A stretch of DNA of 64,000 nt from Pogona vitticeps. Lineage: Eukaryota > Chordata > Lepidosauria > Squamata > Agamidae. A program made the position numbers and the translations under genes. Under the pieces are notes generated by a model that saw nothing but the letters and a program-made list of their open reading frames with translations, was not told the DNA's origin and ran no database searches. The stretch spans positions 159,224,001 to 159,288,000 of the forward strand of contig NC_135787.1 of NCBI RefSeq assembly GCF_051106095.1, in the 5' to 3' direction. Shown here one piece after another: positions 44,535 through 64,000 of this stretch (its first letter is position 1; each line of letters opens with the position of its first letter).

Positions 44535-45610
44535 ATGGACTCATGAACAACTAAATATTTATTTGTAACCTTAACCTTTACATATCTTATTCAACTGATA
44601 CGTTATTGGAAAACTTGTAACATATTCTAAAATTTCAGTGAAAGGATGTTTATGATTAAGGCTGACTTTTTATCAGCTGTTCCAGAGGTCTGAAATTTGT
44701 TGTACAGTGAATGATATACAGAATGTTGTTGTTTTTAATTAAATCTGGTTAAAGCATCTTAAAACATGACATCTACAATGTGAGTAATAATTAGGGTTTA
44801 GTTGCTAAGCAGATGCTACTTATCCTCTTCGGAGTAAAGCATGCCAGCTTACTCTCCATTTTCTACTGAGAATTTGCCTGAGCACTTGCTGCAGAATCTA
44901 GCCTCTTTTTGGAAGTCAAAATGCTTCCCCTATTTGCTGCATTCTTTCATTTTCTGAGCCAGAAAAAAGGTGCCAGTTTTACCATTAGCACAATAGTGAA
45001 GATGTTTGCTTCAATTCATGTATTGATTGCAAGGGATAAAGTCAATGTTCCCTATAAGCTGTGCGCGCCCACATGCTCATCCAAAACATCAGAGCTGCGC
45101 ATGGGCAGCCAGTTTGTTTGCTTCCCATTTCGGATGAAGCCCCACCTCACTCCATGTGCACAGAGCAAGGCTCCCATGCAGCAGGACAGAAAATAAGAGG
45201 GAACATTGGATATAGCTTTTAAAATGCACCAAAAAACAGTTGAAAAAAGGAAAAACAAGCAAGCCTTAAAGCACAGTGTGAAAGTTTATGGCCTTGGGCT
45301 TTTTCCCTACCATTCTGCTTGACAAAGGATATAGGTAATTTCTGTTCTTAACAGTTCCACTCACTTCCCTTTTTGCCAAAGGTTAACATTGTAAAACATA
45401 GACATTGTATACTATTCCTTCTGTCTGAAACTTCTTCATCTCAGATAAAGTAGCATATGTAATCCTAGATGGTCACATAGATTTTTAGGATTATTTGCCT
45501 AGAATGATTCTTTGAGATACAGGATACTAAAGGTTGCCTTAAACTATACAAACTACAAAAATGAATAAATAAAAGATAGACATTAAGCAGAGATATGTGA
45601 TAATTAAATA
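44535..45610. other. UTP20-ARL1 convergent intergenic region
   Basis: About 1.1 kb separates the poly(A) signals of the two tail-to-tail genes. It holds one MITE (45043-45208) and otherwise AT-rich sequence without open frames of interest. Confidence 0.6.
45043..45208 (+). mobile_element. hAT-like MITE
   Basis: The ends caatgttccctataagctg and aataagagggaacattg are inverted repeats. The flanks gataaagt and gatatagc agree at 6 of 8 positions, consistent with a decayed 8-bp duplication. The interior is GC-rich. Confidence 0.65.
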
Positions 45611-45910
45611 TTTATTAGTGATAAATAGTTTCAAACACTTAGAATTCTAAGTAGCAAAGTTACCCCACCCATTCACCTGTTATTTGTTGTCATAGTCTTC
45701 AGTTATATGACTATCATAAAAATTGGTGCTACATAACTTAGACAAGGTAAAAGAAACAGACCAAACAGAGTATATAGACAAACATTCAGGTGATTCAGTG
45801 TGATTTACAATGCACAGAAACCCCATCTCTTTGAAAATGTAATATTCTTTTAGTCCTATTTACAGCACTGCGTTTATTCACATGACTTAAAGGAAAGCTT
45901 CAGATCCATT
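45611..45910 (-). terminator. ARL1: ARL1 3' UTR and candidate poly(A) signals
   Basis: Minus-strand AATAAA occurs at 45611-45616 and another about 40 nt after the stop near 45870. The distal one is the more likely main site because the proximal one would leave almost no UTR. Confidence 0.45.
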
Positions 45911-57553
<11,643 letters not shown>

Positions 57554-58164
57554 GGTTGAGGAGCTCTCCCACGTCGCTTCCTCCCTCAGACACGCGTCGC
57601 CGGCCCGCTCCTGCGGCCCAGCCTCGGCCCTGGCCGTTAACCCGGAAGTCGCGGCGGACCGGCCTTCCACGTCGACCGTGTCTACTCCCGCTCGTCCGCG
57701 CCTCCTACATGCCTTAAACGAGGCGCTGGCCGGAAAGTAAATGAGGCGCCATTCCCTGGCCAGACCTTTCGACACGACGCGTGAGAGCCCGGGCAACAGG
57801 AGTAAAAGCGGCTCCTTCACCGCCGCTGTCAGTTGGTGAAAAAGCGAGTGAGAGCTGCCAAAACTGGTTTTTTATTAAATTAAAAAGAGAAGCCGCAATG
57901 AATCGAAGAGGACTGTGACGAATCTGCGGCTTCAAAGTATGCACGAAAACGTGCTTCCGCTTTACCATCCAGCGAGTTGGAAATAGAGGCGGAGTGCCCG
58001 CTTGTCGGGAGGACGGAGCTTTGAATTTCAGTGAAGCTCCTGACCGCTCGGGTCCACTGACAAAAAGTAAACTTGCAGTATTTGTAAGGGTTTGAACATT
58101 TTAAAACTAATTAGATTAATGAGCATCTAATAATTACTCAATTGCATTACTCAAGATGTATTGT

Positions 58165-58355
58165 TTTCCTGCCTGAGTAGTTTAGATACCTGGTTTCAGA
58201 ACCAGAGGCTGAGAGTTCAATTCTCTGCTGTGCCTCTCGGGAGAAGAGCCAGCCTTGGCCCCAAAAGAAGGGAACGGGGAAGCACTTCGGAGTACTCTCT
58301 ACCTGGAAAACCCTGGAAAGGGTCACTGTAAGAATCAACTTGACAACACACACTG
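58165..58355 (+). mobile_element. tRNA-derived SINE
   Basis: A tRNA-like head (tgagtagtttagatacctgg with gagttcaattctctgctgtg) is followed by ctacctggaaaaccctggaa and a tail like gaatcaacttgacaacacac. Confidence 0.65.
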
Positions 58356-58470
58356 TAACCCTATTTACAAAACTTTTGCAAAGGCAAAAATAAAGCTGGG
58401 AAAAAGCCCTCTAGTTATGGATTGGTCATCTTTCTATATAAAAATACACAAAACTTTGAATTAATTAATA

Positions 58471-59233
58471 GACAAGGCTCAGTTCTGGGCCCAGTGCTCT
58501 TCAATATTTTTTATAAATGACTTGGATGAGGGCATGCAACTTACTAAATCCGTGGGTGACAGAAAATTGGGTGCAATAGCTAGTACCCTGGAAGACGGGG
58601 ACAAAACTCACAAAGATTTTGATAGGCTTGAACAACAGAGATAAATGCTGAGTTCACCTACAAAAAGTAAACGAATGTATAGTTTACAAGATGGGGGATA
58701 CTTGGCTCAGTAATATTACAAGTGAGAGGGATCTTGGAATTATAGATTGAAAGCTGAATATGAGCCAAAAGTGCAACATGGCTGCAAAAAAGACCAATGC
58801 TATTTTAAAATGCATTACCAGACGTATAGTCTCCAAATCCTATGAGATACCAGTTCCCCTCTATTCAGCACTGGCTAGGCCTCATTTAGAAAACTATCCA
58901 GTTCTGGACACTAAGGATGCTAACAAACTGGAAGAAGTTCAGAGGAGGGCAACAAGGATAATCAGGGGACTGGAAACTAAGGCCTATGAGGAAAGTGTGA
59001 AATAACTGGGCCTTGAGAAAAGACTAAGGGGAGATGACATGATAGCACTTTTCAAATACTGTACTTGAAAGGTAGTCATACAGAAGAGGAGCAGGATCTA
59101 TTCTTGATCATCCCAGAGGGTAGGACATGTAATAATGTGCTCAAGCTACAGGAAGCCAGATTTAGGCTGAATATCAGGAAAAATCTTCTTAACAGTTAGT
59201 GCAGTACAACAATGGAACCTATTACCTTGGGAG
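58471..59233 (+). mobile_element. CR1 LINE, left part (split by BovB)
   Basis: It begins in the reverse transcriptase with QGSVLGPVLFNIF and continues through the CR1 C-terminal and 3' sequence (gaagttcagaggagggcaac, gacatgatagcacttttcaa). The frame is decayed. It resumes after the BovB insertion at 62815. Confidence 0.85.
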
Positions 59234-60399
59234 CTCCCCTTCACGGATTGCTGCCTTGTCGTGGTGAAGGGGCTTGAGTAATTCAGAGAAGCTATGGGCT
59301 ATGCTGTGCAGGGACACCCAAGACGGACAGGTCATAGTGGAGAGTTCTGACTAAACGCAATCCACCTGGAGCAGGAACAGGCAAGCCACTCCAGTAACTT
59401 TGCCAAGAAAACTCCATGGACAGAAACAAAAGGCTAAAAAATATGATGCTGGAAGATGGGCCCCTCGGGTCAGAAGGCGTCCAACGTGCTACTGAGGAAG
59501 AGCAGAAGACAAGTACAAGTGGTTCCAGAGCTAATGAAGTGGTTGGGCCAAAGTCAGCTGTGGACGCACCTGGAAGTGAAAGGAAAGTCCGATGCTGCAA
59601 AGAAAAATACTGCATAGGAACCTGGAATGGAAGATCTTTGAACCTTGGTAAGCTGCATAGATCAGGAGATGGCAAGAATAAATACTGACATTTAGTCAGT
59701 GAACTAAAATGAACAGGAATGGGCGAATTCAATTCAAATGATTATCATATCTACTATTGTGGGCAAGAATCCTGTAGAAGAAATGGAGTAGCTCTCTTAG
59801 TCAACAAAAGAGTGGGAAAAGCTGTAATGGGATACAATCTCAAAAATGATAGAATGATTGATAGAATGATTTCAATACGAATCCAAGGCAGACCTTTCAA
59901 CATCACAGTAATCCAAGTTTATGCACCAACCACTGATGCTGAAGAGGCTGAAATTGACCAATTCTATGAAGACTTACAACACCTTCTGGAACTGACACCA
60001 AAGAAAGATGTTCTTCTCATTCTAGGGGACTGGAATGCTAAAGTAGGGAGCCAAGAGATAAAAGGAACAACAGGTAAGTTTGGCCTTGGATTTCAAAATG
60101 AAGCAGGACAAAGGGTAATAGAGGTTTGTCAAGAGAACAAGCTGGTCATCACAGTCTTTTCCAACAACACAAGAGGTGACTCTACACATGGACATCACCA
60201 TATAGGCAATACCAAAATCAAATTGATTATGTTCCCTGCAGCCAAAGATGAAGAAGCTCTATACAGTCAGCAAAAACAAGACCTGGAAGTTATGTGGCTC
60301 TGATCATCAGCTTCTTATAGCAAAACTCAAGCTTAAACTGAAGGAAGTAGGAAAAACCACTGGGCTAGTCAGGTATAATCTAAACCAAATCCCTTATGA

Positions 60400-60952
60400 C
60401 ATAGGTCGGAGAACAGGGGTAAATTACCCCAAATTGGGTAAAAATGAAAATCCTGGGGGTAATGAGCAGAGTGCTGGCCACTGCTGAGTTTTCCATTGAT
60501 GATGATAAAAAAGCACACTGGCCCTGATATTGGGCTATGGCACCAGGGTGGGTGACATGGCTTTTAGCCTGGTTTGTTCCTTTTTGCACACCATACATAG
60601 AATGATTAAAGTGGTAGGGAAAGCCCCCCCCCATTCTACGTTGGCTGTCTCTAACATATCATTGCTAGCACCACTCTGGCAGCCACTGATGATGATTAAA
60701 TCCTCTGTGAACTAGCACGTTGGACGCCTACCTATACTACACCATGGCTGGAGTGCAATGTGTTCCAGCAAAAATAGTGCACATCTTTATCAAATTTGGT
60801 GCATCCTGCTAGTTCAGTACACAGCCTGTGTAGATTCAATAATATTTTTAATTCAAATAGTCTATGATTTCCTTCCTTTGGAATCAAGGGGGTAATGTCA
60901 GCCTATATAAAAATTTTGGGGGGTAAAAGGTAAAAAAGTTCCCTGACCCCTG
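60400..60952 (+). mobile_element. hAT MITE inside BovB, 553 bp
   Basis: The 8-bp duplication ccttatga lies at 60392-60399 and 60953-60960. The right end, reversed, reads caggggtcagggaac; the left end cataggtcggagaac agrees at 11 of 15 positions. There is no transposase frame. Confidence 0.85.
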
Positions 60953-61860
60953 CCTTATGAATACACAGTGGAAGTGACGAACATATTCAAGGAACTAGAT
61001 TTGTTGGACAGAGTGCCTGAAGAACTATGGATGGAGGCTCGTAACACTGTACAGGAGGCAGCAACAAAAACCATCCCAAAGAAAAGGAAATGCAAGGAAG
61101 CAAAGTGGCTAGCCAACAAGGCCTTAGAAATAGTAGAGAAGAGAAGGGAAATGCAAGGGAGATAGGGAAAGCTACAGAAAATTGCATGCAGACTTCCAAA
61201 GAATATCAAGGAGAGATAAGAGGACCTTCTTAAATGAACAGTGCAAAGAAATAGAGGAAAATAATAAAAAGGGGAAAACACAGAGATCTGTTCAAGAAAA
61301 TTGGAGATATTAAATGAACCTTTTGTACAAATATGGACATGATAAAGGACAAAAATGGCAGGGACTTCACAGAAGCAGAAGACATCAAGAAAAGGTGGCA
61401 AGAATACACAGAGGAATTATACCAGAAAGATCTGGATGTCCTGGACATCCCAGTGTGTGTGGCTGCTGACCTTGAGCCAGACATCCTGGAGAGTGAAGTC
61501 AAGTGGACCTTAGAAAGCATGGCTAACAACAAGGCCAGTGGAGGTGATGGCATTCCACTTGAACTATTTAAAATCTTAAAAGATGATGCTGTTAAGGTGC
61601 TACACTCAATATGCCAGCATGTTTGGAAAACTCAACAGTGGCCAGAGGATTGGAAAAGATCAGTCTATATCCCAATCCCAAAGAAGGGCAGTGCCAAGGA
61701 ATGCTCCAACTACCGTACAATTGCACTCATTTCACACACTAGCAAGGTTATGCTTAAAATCCTACAAGGTAGGTTTCAACAGTACAGGTATGTGGACCGA
61801 GAACTCTCAGAAGCACAAGCTGGATTCCGAAGGGGCAGAGGAACTTGAGACAAAATTTAT

Positions 61861-61925
61861 TTATTTATTTATTCAACTTATATGCCGCCCACTCTACCCA
61901 AAGGTCTATGGACGGCTCACAATAG
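61861..61925 (-). mobile_element. LINE 3' tail inserted in BovB
   Basis: A ttta repeat plus cttatatgccgcccactcta and ggtctatggacggctcaca interrupts BovB text, which continues at gctagcatcctgga. A short aaatt duplication is likely. Confidence 0.65.
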
Positions 61926-62814
61926 AAATTGCTAGCATCCTGGATTGTGGAGAAAGCCAGAGAGTTCCAGAAAAACATCTACTTCTGCTTCATTGACTAT
62001 GCGAAAGCCTTTGACTGTGTGGACCACAGCAAACTATGGCAAGTTCTTAAAGAAATGGGAGTGCCTGACCACCTTATCTCCTGAGAAATCTATATGTGGG
62101 ACAGGAAGCAACAGTTAGAACTGGATATGGAACAACTGATTAGTTCAAAATTGGGAAAGGAGAACAACAAGGCTGTATATTGTCTCCCTGCTTATTTTAC
62201 TTATATGCAGAATACATCATGTGAAAGGCAGGACTGGACGAATCCCAAGCCAGAATTAAGATTGCCGGAAGAAATATCAACAGCCTCCGATATGCAGATG
62301 ATACCATTCTGATGGCAGAAAGTGAGGAAGAATTAAAGAACCTCTTAATGAGAGTGAAAGAGGAGAGCGCAAAAAATGGTCTGAAGCTCAACATCAAAAA
62401 AACTAATATCATGGCCACTGGTCCCATCATCTCCTGACAAGTAGAAGGGGAAGATATGGAGGCAGTGACAGATTTTACTTTCTTGGGCTCCGTGATCACT
62501 GCAGATAGTGACAGTGCTTCTTGGGAGGAAATCAACTCTGAGTGCTCACTGGAAGGACAGATCCTGAAGCTGAGGCTCCAATACTTTGGTCATCTCATAA
62601 GAGAAGACTCCGTGGAAAAGACCCTGATGTTGGGGAAGTGGGAGGGCAAGAGGAGAAGGGAATGACAGAGGACGAGATGGTTGGACAGCGTCATCGAAGC
62701 TACCAAGATGTATTTGACCCAACTCCGGGAGGCAGTGGAAGATAGGAGGGCCTGGTGTGCTCTGGTCCATGTAGTCACAAAGAATCGGATATGACTTAAC
62801 AACTAAACAATAAC

Positions 62815-62985
62815 ACCTTGGGAGGTGGTGAGCACTCCAGCACTGGAGGCATTCAAGAGAAAATTAGACAACCATATGTGAAATCTGCTTTGATTTGGAT
62901 TCCTGCCTTGAGCAGGAGGGGTTGGAGTCAACGGCTTTATAAGTCCCTTCCAACTCTATGCTGTGATTCTACATTATTCTGATAT
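62815..62985 (+). mobile_element. CR1 LINE, right part and 3' end
   Basis: The text ggtggtgagcactccagcac, ggaggcattcaagagaaaat and cccttccaactctatgctgt, ending gtgattctac, is the CR1 3' end. It continues the copy at 58471-59233. Confidence 0.85.
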
Positions 62986-63083
62986 CTAAGTTGCGGTATG
63001 GACTTATAGTTCTTACACCTTCATTCCCTATTGAGTATCTTTTGTTCTTCTACTCAAAGATTTAATATAGTTTTTAAAAAGCT

Positions 63084-63237
63084 TTTATTTTCCCTCCCCC
63101 AGTCGATAGGAACAGGAAGAATACACAAAATTGATTCATTGCTGTAATGAAAAAAAGGAGATAGAAAAATAACGTTGACCATAATTTAGAAAATAACACT
63201 TGTACAAAAAACTTCAGGGAGGCACACATATTAGTCT
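63084..63237 (-). terminator. 3' UTR and poly(A) signal of the right-hand gene
   Basis: A minus-strand AATAAA at 63084-63089 lies about 150 nt after the stop codon of the terminal exon. Confidence 0.6.
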
Positions 63238-63390
63238 TCAGGTCCTTGATATCCTTAGTAGACCACGAATACGTCTAACTAGTGCTTGAATGAAAGTGTA
63301 GCGTGATCGGACCTTAGAATATAGGCTTTCAATGTCAAGGAGCTTCTTCTGCAATGATTCCCCAAAACTGCTGCTGGCTTCAATCTGAAG
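63238..63390 (-). CDS. Last coding exon of an unidentified minus-strand gene (partial, continues right)
   Basis: The acceptor ttctttttcag on the minus strand opens a 50-codon frame that begins LQIEASSSFGESLQKKLLDI, continues through YSKVRSRYTFIQ, and ends IRGLLRISRT with TGA. The sequence is helical, with a basic C-terminus. The clean acceptor, full frame and nearby poly(A) signal make a real exon likely. I do not recognise the protein. In human the next gene after ARL1 is SPIC, but this does not look like an ETS domain. No second exon is visible to 64000. Confidence 0.6.
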   Translation of the reverse strand, partial: LQIEASSSFGESLQKKLLDIESLYSKVRSRYTFIQALVRRIRGLLRISRT

Positions 63391-64000
63391 CTGAAAAAGA
63401 AGGTAGAGAAAGTGTGAGAGAAAAGCTATCATGACTTAAATTCTCCTTTTAAAGAGAAACAAACATTTCTTCTTGATGTAGGAATATCATCAGTTCATGT
63501 AGAAAATTTAAAATAAAGTACCAGTATGTGGAATTTTGTTGCTAGAGTATGCATGTATGTATATCTAAGAAACATTTAATATTTAGACTCCAGCTCATTG
63601 TCTCTAAACCCATAGCTCTATACTATGTGGGCTACTGGCAGCCTGAGAATCTGCATAAATTATTAAAGAATATAGCCTTGAGTCTGGAAAAAAAAATCCA
63701 AGGGTCCAGGGCTAGTCACAAGTTTAAAATATACTTAATTATGTTTAAAGAATCTCAAATAGAAGAAGCTTTATAACTACCTATTTGCTTTTGGAAATGC
63801 AAATTATATTCTGCCCAAGTTACCAATGTAAGAAAATGTTCACATTTCTTCCTAAGCAGCCAGATAGGCAAGTACAAAACCAGCCAACCGCTCCAGTTAA
63901 GCAAATGTGAAAGTGTTCAAAGCCTTGATAGTAAGCCAGTTGGGAAATCACTATTCTATGAGGTTATGCGAATACAGAAATGCATTAAATAAATGAAGTC

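Larger units (their letters stand above)
59234..62814 (+). mobile_element. BovB (RTE-clade) LINE, near full length, inserted in CR1
   Basis: A 10-bp duplication accttgggag flanks it (59224-59233 and 62815-62824). The endonuclease part is visible at 59600-60300, with CIGTWNGRSLNLGK, VYAPTTDAEEAEIDQFYEDL and LILGDWNAKVGS. The reverse transcriptase part at 61333-62450 has NNKASGGDGIPLELF, NYRTIALISHTSKVMLKILQ and RYADDTILMAES. The 3' end is the BovB terminus aagaatcggatatgacttaa plus a short aacaataac tail. Stops and frame changes interrupt the ORF at several points, and two younger insertions lie inside, so it is dead. Confidence 0.93.

Overview
The window looks like the genome of a squamate reptile (lizard or snake). 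It holds vertebrate genes with ordinary GT-AG introns. It also carries a repeat mix typical of squamates: CR1 and L2-like LINE ends, BovB (RTE) LINEs, tRNA-derived SINEs, TA-flanked MITEs, hAT MITEs with 8-bp target duplications, and a young Gmr1-type Ty3/Gypsy element. The assignment rests on this mix and on reading the proteins by eye. No database was searched.

Region 1-44,534 (+) is the 3' three quarters of UTP20, the giant HEAT-repeat protein of the small-subunit (SSU) processome. I resolve 42 coding exons that join in one continuous frame (6,098 nt, about 2,031 codons plus stop). The first ~20 exons lie to the left of the window. One intron appears to use a GC donor. The introns are full of repeats, described one by one.

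Region 45,611-57,800 (-) is ARL1, a complete six-exon gene for a 181-residue ARF-like GTPase of the trans-Golgi. It is convergent with UTP20, about 1.1 kb tail to tail, and starts in a CpG island near 57.0-57.8 kb. Intron 4 carries a 5.67-kb LTR retrotransposon in the sense orientation, with two LTRs that read as identical and a clean 5-bp target duplication. Its Gag contains a segment that strongly resembles the SCAN domain, and its integrase-type segments precede the reverse transcriptase. Both are hallmarks of Gmr1-like elements.

Region 57,800-64,000 is intergenic and holds a three-layer nest: a CR1 LINE split by a BovB LINE (10-bp duplication), which is itself split by a hAT MITE (8-bp duplication) and a short LINE tail. 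At 63.1-63.4 kb lies the last coding exon and poly(A) signal of an unidentified minus-strand gene that continues to the right.

The points most worth a second look are the SCAN-like Gag of the young Gmr1 element, a hammerhead-ribozyme-like core inside a Penelope-type repeat, a near-perfect 78-nt hairpin in a UTP20 intron, the GC-AG intron, and the unidentified terminal exon.
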